From Paraburkholderia sp. C35 (lineage in GTDB: Bacteria; Pseudomonadota; Gammaproteobacteria; Burkholderiales; Burkholderiaceae): a DNA stretch of 64,000 nucleotides. Where the stretch lies: positions 159,806-223,805 of the forward strand of contig NZ_QBUY01000004.1 of NCBI RefSeq assembly GCF_003121405.1. Reading direction: 5' to 3'. This document shows, in pieces, positions 21,951 through 32,108 of this stretch. The notes under the pieces were generated by a model. The model saw only the letters and a program-made list of their open reading frames with translations, was not told where the DNA came from and searched no databases. Numbering within the stretch: position 1 is the first letter of the stretch; each line of letters begins with the position of its first letter. Position numbers and translations under genes: made by a program.

Positions 21951-24900
21951 ATGGCGAGCACCACCCTTGGCGTCAAAGTCGACGACCTGCTGCGTACCCG
22001 GCTGAAAGCTGCCGCCACACGTCTCGAGCGCACTCCGCACTGGCTGATCAAGCAGGCGATCTTCGCGTATCTGGAAAAGATCGAACACGGCCAGCTTCCC
22101 GCCGAACTGTCGGGCCATCACGGCGCAACCGAACTGGCCGACGGCGCCGATCACGACGAAAGTGACGGCCTGCATCCGTTCCTCGAATTCGCGCAGAACG
22201 TGCAGCCGCAGTCGGTGCTGCGCGCGGCGATCACGGCCGCGTATCGCCGTCCCGAGCCGGAATGCGTGCCGTTCCTGCTCGGCCAGGCGCGTCTGCCCGC
22301 AAACATCGCGAACGACGTGCAGACGCTGGCAGGCAAGCTGGTCGAAACGCTGCGCGGCAAGAGCACCGGCGGCGGCGTCGAAGGGTTGATCCACGAGTTC
22401 TCGCTGTCGAGCCAGGAAGGCGTCGCGCTGATGTGTCTGGCCGAAGCGCTGCTGCGCATTCCCGACCGCGCGACCCGCGACGCGCTGATCCGCGACAAGA
22501 TCAGCAAGGGCGACTGGCGTTCGCACGTCGGCCACGCGCCGTCGCTGTTCGTGAACGCGGCGACGTGGGGCTTGATGATCACCGGCAAGCTGGTGACGAC
22601 GAATAGCGAAACGGGTCTGTCGTCGGCGTTGACGCGCATGATCGGCAAGGGCGGCGAGCCGCTGATCCGCAAGGGCGTCGACATGGCGATGCGCCTGATG
22701 GGCGAGCAGTTCGTCACGGGCGAGACCATTTCCGAAGCGCTGGCGAACAGCCGCAAGTTCGAAGCGCGCGGTTTCCGCTACTCGTACGACATGCTCGGCG
22801 AAGCCGCGACGACGGAAGCCGACGCGCAGCGCTACTACGCGTCGTACGAACAGGCGATCCACGCGATCGGCAAGGCTGCCGGCGGCCGTGGCATCTACGA
22901 AGGTCCGGGCATCTCGATCAAGCTGGCGGCGCTGCATCCGCGCTACTCACGTTCGCAGCAGGAACGCACGATGAGCGAGTTGCTGCCGCGCGTGCGTGCA
23001 CTTGCGATCCTCGCGCGCCGTTACGACATCGGCCTGAACATCGACGCGGAAGAAGCCGACCGCCTCGAAATCTCGCTCGATCTGCTCGAAGCGCTGTGTT
23101 TCGATCCGGAACTGCAAGGCTGGAACGGCATCGGTTTCGTGGTGCAGGCGTATCAGAAGCGCTGCCCGTTCGTGATCGACTACATCGTCGATCTGGCGCG
23201 CCGCAGCCGTCACCGGATCATGGTGCGTCTCGTGAAGGGCGCGTACTGGGATACGGAAATCAAGCGTGCGCAGGTGGATGGTCTCGAAGGCTATCCGGTG
23301 TACACGCGCAAGATCTACACGGACGTGTCGTACCTCGCGTGCGCGAAGAAGCTGTTGAGCGCGCCGGATGCTGTGTATCCGCAGTTCGCGACGCACAACG
23401 CGCACACGCTGTCGGCCATCTATCACCTCGCGGGTCAGAACTACTATCCCGGCCAGTACGAGTTCCAGTGCCTGCACGGCATGGGCGAACCGCTGTACGA
23501 AGAAGTCACGGGCCGCGAGAAACTGAACCGTCCGTGCCGCGTGTACGCGCCCGTCGGCACGCATGAAACGCTGCTCGCGTATCTCGTGCGTCGTCTGCTG
23601 GAAAACGGCGCGAACACGTCGTTCGTGAATCGCATCGCTGATGAGACGGTTGCGATCAAGGATCTGGTTGCTGATCCGGTGGAAGAAGCGTCGAAGGTCG
23701 TGCCGCTCGGCGCGCCGCACGCGAAGATTCCGCTGCCGCGCAATCTGTTCGGCGCGGAACGTACCAACTCGATGGGTCTCGATCTGTCGAACGAGCATCG
23801 TCTCGCGTCGCTGTCGTCGGCGTTGCTGGCGAGCGCGAATCATCCGTGGCGCGCCGCGCCGATGCTCGAAGACAACGAGATCGCCGTCGGCAATGCACGC
23901 GACGTGCGCAATCCCGCCGATCATCGCGATCTCGTCGGCACGGTTGTGGAAGCCACGCCGGAACACGTGAGCGCCGCGCTCGCGCATGCAGTGGCTGCTG
24001 CGCCGATCTGGCAGGCGACGCCCGTCGAAGCGCGCGCCGATTGCCTTGCGCGTGCCGCCGATCTGCTCGAAGCGCAGATGCACACGCTGATGGGTCTCGT
24101 CGTGCGTGAAGCGGGCAAGTCGCTGCCGAATGCGGTTGCCGAAATCCGCGAAGCCATCGACTTCCTGCGCTACTACTCGACGCAGATCCGCGACGAATTC
24201 TCGAACGACACGCACCGTCCGCTTGGTCCTGTCGTGTGTATCAGCCCGTGGAATTTCCCGCTGGCGATCTTCATGGGTCAGGTTGCGGCTGCGCTTGCAG
24301 CAGGCAACACGGTGCTCGCGAAGCCCGCGGAGCAGACGCCGCTGATCGCCGCGCAAGCCGTGCGGATTCTGCGCGAAGCCGGCGTGCCGGCAGGTGCGGT
24401 GCAATTGCTGCCGGGCGATGGCGAAACGGTCGGCGCCGCTTTGGTTGCCGATGCACGCACGCGTGCCGTGATGTTCACCGGCTCGACGGAAGTCGCGCGT
24501 CTGATCAACAAGACGTTGTCGAACCGCCTCGATCCGGACGGCAAGCCGATTCCGCTGATCGCCGAAACGGGCGGCCAGAACGCGATGATCGTCGATTCTT
24601 CGGCACTTGCTGAACAGGTTGTAGCTGACGTACTGCAGTCGTCGTTCGATTCGGCAGGTCAACGTTGTTCGGCGCTGCGCGTTCTTTGTCTTCAGGACGA
24701 TGTTGCAGACCGTACGCTGGAAATGCTGACGGGCGCGATGAAGGAACTGGCTGTCGGCAATCCGGACCGTCTGTCGGCGGACGTCGGCCCGGTGATCGAC
24801 ACGGAAGCGAAGCGCGGTATCGATGCGCACATCGCGTCGATGCGCGAAAAGGGCCGCAAGGTCACGCAACTGCCGATGCCCGAAGGCTGCAATGCCGGTA

Positions 24901-25898
24901 CGTTCGTGCCGCCGACGCTGATCGAACTCGACAGCATCGACGAATTGAAGCGTGAAGTGTTTGGTCCGGTGCTGCATGTGGTGCGTTATCGCCGCAGCGC
25001 GCTCGACAAGCTGCTCGAACAGATCCGCTCGACGGGTTACGGTCTGACGCTCGGCATTCACACGCGTATCGACGAAACGATCGCGCATGTGATCAGCCGC
25101 GCGCACGTGGGCAACATCTACGTGAACCGCAACGTGATCGGCGCCGTGGTCGGTGTGCAGCCGTTCGGTGGCGAAGGGCTGTCGGGCACAGGTCCGAAGG
25201 CAGGCGGCGCGCTGTATCTGCAACGTCTGCTGGCGACGCGTCCGGCGGGCTTGCCGAAGTCGCTGGCGCAGACGCTGATGGTCGACAATTCGCAAGCTGC
25301 ATCGAATGGCGCACAAAACGGCAACGCCGCAAGCGATAATCCTGCCGCTGCGCTGACCGCGCTGCGCGACTGGCTGATCGCCGAACGCGAGCCGATGCTG
25401 GCCGCACGTTGCGACGGCTATCTGTCGCACATTCCGGCGGGCGCGACGGCGGTGCTGTCCGGTCCGACGGGCGAGCGCAACACGTACACGCTCGGCGCAC
25501 GCGGCACGGTGCTGTGCGTGGCATCGACGGCAAGCGGCGCGCGCGTGCAGTTCGCGGCGGCGCTGGCGACGGGCAACAAGGCGTTGTTCGAAGGCGCGGC
25601 AGGCGAGCAGCTGTATGCTGCGTTGCCCGCATCGCTGAAGCAGTACGCGAGCGTGAAGAAGAACGCCGAAGCATCGTTCGATGCCGTGCTCTTCGAAGGC
25701 GACAGCGATGAACTGCTGACACTCGTGAAGGACATCGCGAAGCGCGCGGGTCCGATCGTGTCGGTGCAGGGCGTTGCGGCGCGCGCGCTCGAAAGCGGCG
25801 ACGAAGATTACGCGCTGGAGCGTCTGCTGACCGAGCGTTCGGTGAGCGTGAATACGGCAGCAGCAGGCGGTAATGCGAATTTGATGACGATCGGCTGA
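21951..25898 (+). CDS. putA: trifunctional proline utilisation protein PutA (repressor, proline dehydrogenase, P5C dehydrogenase)
   Basis: A 1315-residue protein. Residues 1-47 (TTLGVKVDDLLRTRLKAAAT onwards) are a ribbon-helix-helix DNA-binding domain. The proline dehydrogenase barrel covers about 190-590 (YSYDMLGEAA, LVKGAYWDTEIKRAQ) and oxidises proline with FAD. The aldehyde dehydrogenase domain covers about 640-1130, with catalytic Cys906 in GQRCSALR and glutamate in AETGGQNAM, and turns glutamate semialdehyde into glutamate. A further C-terminal domain follows, as in long PutAs. GAAGGAACC supports the ATG at 21951. The operator upstream suggests autoregulation by proline. Confidence 0.95.
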   Translation: MASTTLGVKVDDLLRTRLKAAATRLERTPHWLIKQAIFAYLEKIEHGQLPAELSGHHGATELADGADHDESDGLHPFLEFAQNVQPQSVLRAAITAAYRRPEPECVPFLLGQARLPANIANDVQTLAGKLVETLRGKSTGGGVEGLIHEFSLSSQEGVALMCLAEALLRIPDRATRDALIRDKISKGDWRSHVGHAPSLFVNAATWGLMITGKLVTTNSETGLSSALTRMIGKGGEPLIRKGVDMAMRLMGEQFVTGETISEALANSRKFEARGFRYSYDMLGEAATTEADAQRYYASYEQAIHAIGKAAGGRGIYEGPGISIKLAALHPRYSRSQQERTMSELLPRVRALAILARRYDIGLNIDAEEADRLEISLDLLEALCFDPELQGWNGIGFVVQAYQKRCPFVIDYIVDLARRSRHRIMVRLVKGAYWDTEIKRAQVDGLEGYPVYTRKIYTDVSYLACAKKLLSAPDAVYPQFATHNAHTLSAIYHLAGQNYYPGQYEFQCLHGMGEPLYEEVTGREKLNRPCRVYAPVGTHETLLAYLVRRLLENGANTSFVNRIADETVAIKDLVADPVEEASKVVPLGAPHAKIPLPRNLFGAERTNSMGLDLSNEHRLASLSSALLASANHPWRAAPMLEDNEIAVGNARDVRNPADHRDLVGTVVEATPEHVSAALAHAVAAAPIWQATPVEARADCLARAADLLEAQMHTLMGLVVREAGKSLPNAVAEIREAIDFLRYYSTQIRDEFSNDTHRPLGPVVCISPWNFPLAIFMGQVAAALAAGNTVLAKPAEQTPLIAAQAVRILREAGVPAGAVQLLPGDGETVGAALVADARTRAVMFTGSTEVARLINKTLSNRLDPDGKPIPLIAETGGQNAMIVDSSALAEQVVADVLQSSFDSAGQRCSALRVLCLQDDVADRTLEMLTGAMKELAVGNPDRLSADVGPVIDTEAKRGIDAHIASMREKGRKVTQLPMPEGCNAGTFVPPTLIELDSIDELKREVFGPVLHVVRYRRSALDKLLEQIRSTGYGLTLGIHTRIDETIAHVISRAHVGNIYVNRNVIGAVVGVQPFGGEGLSGTGPKAGGALYLQRLLATRPAGLPKSLAQTLMVDNSQAASNGAQNGNAASDNPAAALTALRDWLIAEREPMLAARCDGYLSHIPAGATAVLSGPTGERNTYTLGARGTVLCVASTASGARVQFAAALATGNKALFEGAAGEQLYAALPASLKQYASVKKNAEASFDAVLFEGDSDELLTLVKDIAKRAGPIVSVQGVAARALESGDEDYALERLLTERSVSVNTAAAGGNANLMTIG

Positions 25899-25986
25899 GC
25901 GAACCTCGCTCGATCGATTCAAAAAAATGGCGCGAGACGGCGACCCCGATCACCGCGCCGTCCACACCTGGTACCAAGGAGAAGCT

Positions 25987-27135
25987 ATGCAACATACGAT
26001 GAAAAAGCTGGCAGGCGCGACGCTGTTCGCTGCCATGTCGCTGGCGGGGACTGCGCATGCACAGCAGGTCGAAGACGTGAAGATCGGCTTCGCCGGCCCG
26101 ATGACGGGCGCACAGGCGCACTACGGTAAGGACTTCCAGAACGGCATCACGCTCGCAGTCGAAGACATGAACGCGACGAAGCCGACGATCGGCGGTAAGC
26201 CGGTTCGCTTCGTGCTGGACGTGGCCGACGACCAGGCTGACCCGCGCACGGGCACGACGGTTGCGCAAAAGCTCGTCGACGACAACATCAAGGGCATGCT
26301 CGGCCACTTCAACTCGGGCACGACGATCCCGGCATCGCGCATTTACGCGAACGCGGGCATTCCGCAGATCGCGATGGCGACGGCACCGGAATACACGCAG
26401 CAAGGTTTCAAGACGACCTTCCGCATGATGACGTCGGACACGCAGCAAGGCTCCGTCGCGGGCACGTTCGCTGTGAAGAACCTGGGCGTGAAGAAGATCG
26501 CAATCGTCGATGACCGCACGGCTTATGGCCAGGGTCTGGCCGACCAGTTCGAAAAGGCAGCGAAGGCAGCGGGCGGCACGATCGTCGATCGTGAGTTCAC
26601 GAACGACAAGGCTGTCGACTTCAAGGCAATTCTGACGAAGCTCAAGTCGGTGCAGCCGGATCTGATCTACTACGGTGGCGCCGATTCGCAGGCTGCACCG
26701 ATGGTCAAGCAGATGAAGACGCTGGGTATCAAGGCGCCGCTGATGGGCGGCGAAATGGTCCACACGCCGACGTTCCTGCAAGTCGCTGGTGATGCGGCTA
26801 ATGGTACGGTGGCTTCGCTGGCTGGTCTGCCGCTGGAAGAAATGCCTGGCGGTAAGGACTATGTCGCGAAGTACAAGAAGCGTTTTGGTGAAGACGTTCA
26901 GACGTACTCGCCGTACGCTTACGATGGCGCAATGGCGCTGTTCGATGCGATGAAGAAGGCTAATTCGACGGATCCGGCGAAGTATCTGCCGATGCTGGCG
27001 AAGACGAGCATGCCTGCTGTGACGACCAAGGATCTCGCTTATGACAGCAAGGGTGATCTGAAGAACGGTGGTATTACGCTGTATAAGGTTGTCGATGGGA
27101 AGTGGACTACGCTGCAGAGCGTGGGTGGCAAGTAA
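25987..27135 (+). CDS. branched-chain amino-acid-type ABC transporter periplasmic binding protein (LivK family)
   Basis: About 382 residues. A signal peptide (MKKLAGATLFAAMSLAGTAHA) is followed by the type-I periplasmic binding fold: VKIGFAGPMTGAQAHYGKD, GHFNSGTTIPASRIYANAGI and KKIAIVDDRTAYGQGLADQF. AAGGAG lies just before the ATG at 25987, excluding a 20-codon extension. It sits 88 bases after putA, but no permease or ATPase genes are next to it, so its partners must be elsewhere. The ligand is probably an amino acid, not proven. Confidence 0.9.
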   Translation: MQHTMKKLAGATLFAAMSLAGTAHAQQVEDVKIGFAGPMTGAQAHYGKDFQNGITLAVEDMNATKPTIGGKPVRFVLDVADDQADPRTGTTVAQKLVDDNIKGMLGHFNSGTTIPASRIYANAGIPQIAMATAPEYTQQGFKTTFRMMTSDTQQGSVAGTFAVKNLGVKKIAIVDDRTAYGQGLADQFEKAAKAAGGTIVDREFTNDKAVDFKAILTKLKSVQPDLIYYGGADSQAAPMVKQMKTLGIKAPLMGGEMVHTPTFLQVAGDAANGTVASLAGLPLEEMPGGKDYVAKYKKRFGEDVQTYSPYAYDGAMALFDAMKKANSTDPAKYLPMLAKTSMPAVTTKDLAYDSKGDLKNGGITLYKVVDGKWTTLQSVGGK

Positions 27136-27191
27136 GGGTTTTTTGCCGTGCGGCGCTTTGGTTTTTTAGCTGGGCGCTGCTGATTTTATGT

Positions 27192-27226
27192 AAGCCTCGT
27201 GGGGTTAATGCTCTGCGAGGCTTTTT
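27192..27226 (+). terminator. intrinsic terminator after the LivK-type gene
   Basis: AAGCCTCG (27192-27199) and CGAGGCTT (27216-27223) form an 8-bp stem with a 16-base loop, followed by TTTTTCTTTTT. Confidence 0.85.
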
Positions 27227-27243
27227 CTTTTTGCGAAGGTTGT

Positions 27244-27350
27244 CGCTGGCGTCCGCGATTTGGTATTGGTTCTTCACGCGTTGCCCCTGTGCGGGGCGGC
27301 ACCTACTTTTCTTTGCAGCGGCAAAGAAAAGTAGGCAAAAGAAAGCCGCT
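27244..27350 (+). repeat. intergenic hairpin repeat, copy 1
   Basis: A 107-base element that recurs at 63599-63705 in the same orientation with about eight mismatches. It holds a small hairpin GCCCC-TGTGC-GGGGC (27283-27297) and a long perfect one: CCTACTTTTCTTTGC (27302-27316) and GCAAAGAAAAGTAGG (27321-27335). It lies between convergent genes. Open frames running through it are by-products of the repeat. Confidence 0.88.
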
Positions 27351-27437
27351 CACACCGATCCGCTTGACCTCTATCCACAGGCCGCCATCGGCCCGTGGCT
27401 CCTGCTGCACGGCGCCGTGGGCGACCGTGCTTCTGGC

Positions 27438-29138
27438 TTATTCGCCTCGCAGTTTCTTGCCCTGCTCGCGAACCTGCTCCAGCGTTGCGCCCGGTGTGCT
27501 CGCTTCCTGAATCATGCGCACTTCGATCACCGCCGGTTTCTTCGATTCCTGCGCACGCTTGAATGCAGGCATGAAGTCTTCTGTGCGCTCCACCGTTTCG
27601 CCGTGCGCGCCGAACGATCTTGCGAATGCCGCGAAGTCCGGGTTTGTCAGGCCCGTGCCGTGTACGCGGTTTGGATAATGCCGCTCCTGGTGCATCCGGA
27701 TCGTGCCGTACTGACTGTTGTTCACGACGATGAAAATCACCGGCAGATCGTATTGCATCGCCGTCGCAATTTCCGATGACGACATCATGAAACAACCGTC
27801 ACCCGCGAATGCCACCACCGTTCTGTCCGGATACATCGATTTCGCTGCAATCGCCGCCGGCACGCCGTAGCCCATCGCGCCGCTCGTCGGCGCCAGCTGT
27901 GAACGGAAATGGCGGTACGCGAAGTGCCGATGCAACCACGTCGCATAGTTGCCCGCGCCGTTCGTCAGGATCGCGTCCTTCGGCAAGTGCTCGCGCAGTT
28001 GCAACATGATCTCGCCCATCTGCACGTCGCCCGGAATCGCGCGCGGCTTGCGCCATGCGAGGTAGGCGTCGTGTGCTTCCTTTGCCGAGCCTTCCCACGC
28101 GAGTTTCGTCGATGGCTTCAGTTGCGCCAGCATCGATGCGATTTCCGGCATACCCGAGACGATCGGCAGATCGGCGGCGTAGACGCGGCCGAGTTCTTCC
28201 GCGCCCTGATGCACGTGGATCAGCGTCTGCTTCGTCTTCGGGATGTCGAGCAGCGTGTAGCCGCCCGTCGTCGCTTCGCCCAGACGCGGGCCAAGTGCCA
28301 GCAACACGTCTGCATCTTCGATGCGTTTGGCCAGCGCGGGGTTGATGCCGAGACCTACATCGCCCGCATAGTTCGGATGCTCGTTATCGAGCGTGTCCTG
28401 GAAGCGGAATGCAAGGCCGATCGGCAACTGCCAGCTTTCGACGAACGTGCGCAAGTCTTCACACGCCTCCGGCGTCCAGCCGCTTCCGCCTGCGATCACC
28501 ATTGGCTTTTTCGCGCTTTCGAGCAGGCTGCGCAGGCGTTCCATCTGTTGCGGCGCGGGCGCTGCTGCGACGCGCTGATAAGCAGGCGCGCCCGGCATCG
28601 CCGCGCATGCATCGCTCAACATGTCTTCCGGCAACGACAACACGACGGGACCAGGACGGCCCGACGTCGCCGTGTGGAACGCGTGGCTCATGTACTCGGG
28701 AATGCGGCGCGCGTCGTCGATCTGCGCAACCCACTTCGCCATCTGGCCGAACATGCGGCGATAGTCGATTTCCTGGAACGCCTCGCGGTCCAGATGCTCG
28801 CGCGCGCACTGGCCGATCAGCAGAATCATCGGCGTCGAATCCTGAAACGCGGTGTGCACGCCAATCGATGCGTGCGTCGCGCCCGGCCCGCGCGTGACGA
28901 TCGCGACGCCAGGCCGCCCCGTCAACTTGCCGACGGCTTCCGCCATGTTGGCGGCTGCCGCTTCGTGGCGGCAGACGACCGTCTGGATTTGCGAAGTCTC
29001 GTCGTGCAGCGAATCGAGTACTGCCAGAAAACTTTCACCGGGCACGCAGAACACGCGCTCGACGCCATGCGTCACCAGCGCGTCGACCATGAGCCGCGCG
29101 CCGGTAGTCATATTTGAAGCATCGGAAGACAGCGACAT
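27438..29138 (-). CDS. thiamine-pyrophosphate-dependent enzyme, acetolactate-synthase-like
   Basis: A 566-residue TPP enzyme with the three-domain layout of acetolactate synthase and related decarboxylases. The activating glutamate is Glu59 in RHEAAAANMAEA; the TPP/Mg motif GDGCF starts at residue 446 and the NN ends it about 25 residues later. No regulatory-subunit gene is adjacent, so it may be a catabolic or non-biosynthetic member; the substrate is not evident. GGAGG lies before the ATG. It follows sdaA (75 bases) on the same strand, so it could act on pyruvate produced by serine deamination; that link is inference. Confidence 0.82.
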   Translation of the reverse strand: MSLSSDASNMTTGARLMVDALVTHGVERVFCVPGESFLAVLDSLHDETSQIQTVVCRHEAAAANMAEAVGKLTGRPGVAIVTRGPGATHASIGVHTAFQDSTPMILLIGQCAREHLDREAFQEIDYRRMFGQMAKWVAQIDDARRIPEYMSHAFHTATSGRPGPVVLSLPEDMLSDACAAMPGAPAYQRVAAAPAPQQMERLRSLLESAKKPMVIAGGSGWTPEACEDLRTFVESWQLPIGLAFRFQDTLDNEHPNYAGDVGLGINPALAKRIEDADVLLALGPRLGEATTGGYTLLDIPKTKQTLIHVHQGAEELGRVYAADLPIVSGMPEIASMLAQLKPSTKLAWEGSAKEAHDAYLAWRKPRAIPGDVQMGEIMLQLREHLPKDAILTNGAGNYATWLHRHFAYRHFRSQLAPTSGAMGYGVPAAIAAKSMYPDRTVVAFAGDGCFMMSSSEIATAMQYDLPVIFIVVNNSQYGTIRMHQERHYPNRVHGTGLTNPDFAAFARSFGAHGETVERTEDFMPAFKRAQESKKPAVIEVRMIQEASTPGATLEQVREQGKKLRGE

Positions 29139-29212
29139 TGCGAAGACACCTCCAGTCAGAAGAGCTCCGACAGCTTACGCCGAGAGCCTTCCCGATGTCA
29201 TTCGCAAAAGCG

Positions 29213-30601
29213 TCAACATTCGATGATGTTCACTGCAAGGCCGCCGCGCGACGTTTCCTTGTACTTGGTCTTCATGTCGGCGCCTGTTTCGCGCATCGTC
29301 TTGATGACGGAATCGAGCGAGACGTAGTGGCTGCCGTCGCCGCGCAGCGCCATGCGCGCGGCGTTCACGGCTTTCACCGACGCCATCGCGTTACGTTCGA
29401 TGCACGGAATCTGCACCATCCCGCCGACGGGGTCGCACGTGAGGCCGAGATTGTGTTCCATGCCGATTTCCGCGGCATTTTCCACTTGCAGTGGCGTGCC
29501 GCCCATCACGGCGGCGAGCGCGCCCGCCGCCATCGAACACGCGACGCCCACTTCGCCCTGACAACCCACTTCCGCGCCGGAAATGGACGCGTTCAGCTTG
29601 TAGAGAATGCCGATCGCGGCGGCCGTCATCAGGAAGTCGAACACGCCCTGTTGGTTCGCGTTCGGCATGAAGCGCGTGTAGTAATGCAGCACCGCGGGGA
29701 TGATGCCCGCTGCGCCATTGGTCGGTGCGGTCACCACGCGGCCGCCCGCCGCGTTTTCTTCATTGACGGCGATCGCGTACAGGTTGATCCAGTCGACCAT
29801 CGACAGCGGATCTTGCAACGCGCGTTCGGGATTGCCCGTCAGCGCGCGATACAGCTGCGGCGCGCGGCGCTTCACCTGGAACGGGCCGGGCAGATTGCCG
29901 TCCGCGGCCGGATTGTTGATGCCACAGCCACGCGAGACGCACGATTGCATCACGTCCCAGATTTTCTGCAGGCCCGTGCGCGGTTCTTCTTCCGTATGCC
30001 ACGCGCGCTCGTTTTCCCACATCAGTTGCGCGATGCTTTTGCCCGTCGTCTTGCACATCTCCAGCAGTTCGGCGCCCGAGCGGAACGGATACGGCAACTG
30101 CTCGACGGCGGACAGCACCTTCGTATTCGGCGCGCCTGCCGTCACGACAAAACCGCCGCCCACCGCCAGATAGGTCGATTCACGCAGCGTCTCGCTGTTC
30201 GCGTCGAAGGCACGCAGCTTGAGGCCGTTCGGATGCTCGGGCAGCGCCTGTCGATAGAACGAAATGTTGTCCTTCAGCACGAACGGCACCGGATGCGTGC
30301 CAAGCAGCGACAGCTTGCGCGACGTGCGGACTTCTTCGAGACAGGCCGCGATCGTATCGGGATTCACGGTATCGGGCGCATCGCCGAGCAGACCGAGCAT
30401 CACGCCGCGATCGGTGCCGTGGCCTTTGCCCGTTGCACCGAGCGAGCCATACAGATCGACTTTCACCGATGCCGTGTTCGCCAGCAATCCATCGCGCTCG
30501 AGTCCTTGCGCGAACATCAGCGCCGCGCGCATGGGACCGACCGTGTGCGAACTCGACGGGCCAATGCCGACTTTGAAAAGATCGAAAACGCTGACTGCCA
30601 T
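29213..30601 (-). CDS. sdaA: L-serine ammonia-lyase (iron-sulfur type) SdaA
   Basis: A 462-residue single-chain L-serine dehydratase that converts serine to pyruvate and ammonia. [16 protein letters not shown] is the N-terminal signature, [19 protein letters not shown] and [16 protein letters not shown] carry cysteines expected to hold the [4Fe-4S] cluster, and [15 protein letters not shown] is a further family block. AGGAGC is placed for the ATG at 30601 rather than for the GTG one codon earlier. In related genomes sdaA commonly follows gcvP; here an 8-10 kb cluster separates them. Confidence 0.93.
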   Translation of the reverse strand: MAVSVFDLFKVGIGPSSSHTVGPMRAALMFAQGLERDGLLANTASVKVDLYGSLGATGKGHGTDRGVMLGLLGDAPDTVNPDTIAACLEEVRTSRKLSLLGTHPVPFVLKDNISFYRQALPEHPNGLKLRAFDANSETLRESTYLAVGGGFVVTAGAPNTKVLSAVEQLPYPFRSGAELLEMCKTTGKSIAQLMWENERAWHTEEEPRTGLQKIWDVMQSCVSRGCGINNPAADGNLPGPFQVKRRAPQLYRALTGNPERALQDPLSMVDWINLYAIAVNEENAAGGRVVTAPTNGAAGIIPAVLHYYTRFMPNANQQGVFDFLMTAAAIGILYKLNASISGAEVGCQGEVGVACSMAAGALAAVMGGTPLQVENAAEIGMEHNLGLTCDPVGGMVQIPCIERNAMASVKAVNAARMALRGDGSHYVSLDSVIKTMRETGADMKTKYKETSRGGLAVNIIEC

Positions 30602-30677
30602 CACTGCTCCTGCTAACTGGAAATTCGTTTGTGCTGCACGGCGCGGGTAACGCGGCAGCAGAAAATGCCGCGCGTGA

Positions 30678-31814
30678 TCAACGCGCCGGCAAGGGCAGAC
30701 ACACGGCGAGCCACGCGGGCGGCGTCGGTGCCAGTTTCAGCGCGACGGGCGTATAGCGTCCGTCGAGCCGTGCGGCGAGGTGATACAACTCGGCCGCATT
30801 TTTGGGATCCCACTGACCACTATAGCCAGGCAAACCGGCTTCGCGGCGTTTGGCGTCGAAAGGTACGCTCGATCGCACGAATTCGTCGTGCGTTTTCTCG
30901 CCTGTTGCGTAAGGCGTCAGCCAGTTCAGCGCCGCCGCCAGCGTCGCGCCGCTCGGCGCGCGCTCGTTGAGCCAGTTGCGGTTGTGGCGGCGCGCCGCCA
31001 GCGCGGCCGTCACGAGAGGCTGAAGGTCATACGTCACATAGTGCAGCGCGTCACGCTCACCGAAATCGACGGTCGTGCCGTCGGGCGCGATGTTGTCGTT
31101 GATGTGCTCGACGTACAGACGCTGCGCGGCTTCGATCATCTTGCGATTATCGAGCGTGAAGGCGGCCATCGAGATCAGTTTTACGCGATGACTCTGCCAG
31201 TTGTTGCGGAACGTGCCGGTCAGCGGGCGCTTTTGCGCGTCGATCTGCGCGATGTAGCCGTTCGCGAGCTTCGTGAGGAACGCCATCGTCGCATTGCGCG
31301 TTTTCACGGGCAGCGCGCTCGCCGTCATGTCGTAGGCGAGGATCAACCCTTCGAATGGCGTTTCGTCGATCGGATTGAATGACGGCTGGTAGGTCGTGAC
31401 CCAAGCGTACAGCAGGCGGTCGACCAGTTTCAGATAGCGGTCGTCGCTAGTGGCGCGCCAGGCGAGCGCGGCGTCGCGCAGCAGATCGAGATCTTTCTCG
31501 GCTTCCTTGCTCTGGTCGTAGATGCCTTCGTGCGGCAGTGTGCCTTCTGTATGTAACTGGCGCACGGCATGCGCGGGCATGTTCAGCTGCGCCTGCACAT
31601 TGCTGACCAGTGCCTTCACGCCTGGATCGGAATTCGTGCGCTCGCTGGTTTGCAGCGCGGGCGCGGCGCAGAGGTTCATGGCGGCGTGGGCCACGCTCGT
31701 TGACAGCGCGAATACACCCGTGGCGAGCAACGTGGCGGCAATGCGCGGAAGAAACGGATGCGTCGATGATATGCGCGCGCTGGGGCGCATCGGCGCCTGA
31801 CCGTTTCGTTTCAT
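30678..31814 (-). CDS. secreted alginate-lyase-family protein
   Basis: A 378-residue protein with an N-terminal signal sequence ending near VAHAA (about residue 44). The mature part is an all-helical toroid-type polysaccharide lyase related to the alginate lyase family: [35 protein letters not shown] (Asn, His and Arg of the active-site type) and [24 protein letters not shown] lies before the ATG. It may trim an exopolysaccharide; the substrate is not known. Confidence 0.82.
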   Translation of the reverse strand: MKRNGQAPMRPSARISSTHPFLPRIAATLLATGVFALSTSVAHAAMNLCAAPALQTSERTNSDPGVKALVSNVQAQLNMPAHAVRQLHTEGTLPHEGIYDQSKEAEKDLDLLRDAALAWRATSDDRYLKLVDRLLYAWVTTYQPSFNPIDETPFEGLILAYDMTASALPVKTRNATMAFLTKLANGYIAQIDAQKRPLTGTFRNNWQSHRVKLISMAAFTLDNRKMIEAAQRLYVEHINDNIAPDGTTVDFGERDALHYVTYDLQPLVTAALAARRHNRNWLNERAPSGATLAAALNWLTPYATGEKTHDEFVRSSVPFDAKRREAGLPGYSGQWDPKNAAELYHLAARLDGRYTPVALKLAPTPPAWLAVCLPLPAR

Positions 31815-32108
31815 GCATGGCTCCTCTGGTTCGATCCAAGGTGAGATGTTAACCGTCCGCCGCGCAAAGCGACAGCCCGACGGGCGCCTGCGAGTGCTCC
31901 GTGCATACCGTGGCCCTTGCCTGGCAGGCGTCCGGCGGCACTGCTGGCCGGTTCCCCGCGCGTCGCACAGTGCCGCCTCATAGGCCGAATTAGCGGTCTT
32001 TTCGCCCGCATTTCCACGCGTCGTTTTTTCCGGATGTCCCCGATACTGCCTACCGTGTTACAGGGATTGCGTCTTGAGTGGACGGATGCCGCAAGGCAGC
32101 ACGCTGCA
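31815..32108. other. 294-base gap between two minus-strand genes
   Basis: No convincing gene, terminator or promoter was recognised. An open plus-strand frame runs through it from 31917 into the formyltransferase gene, but most of that extension is antisense to the YdcF-type gene and it lacks family similarity. Confidence 0.5.

Noticed and set aside
22947..25922. 991-codon open frame antisense to putA
   Set aside because: Antisense shadow of a clear trifunctional putA, with low-complexity Arg-rich sequence.
27371..27381. DnaA-box-like CTATCCACAGG after the first hairpin repeat
   Set aside because: Lacks the first T-T of the 9-mer and stands alone; likely chance.
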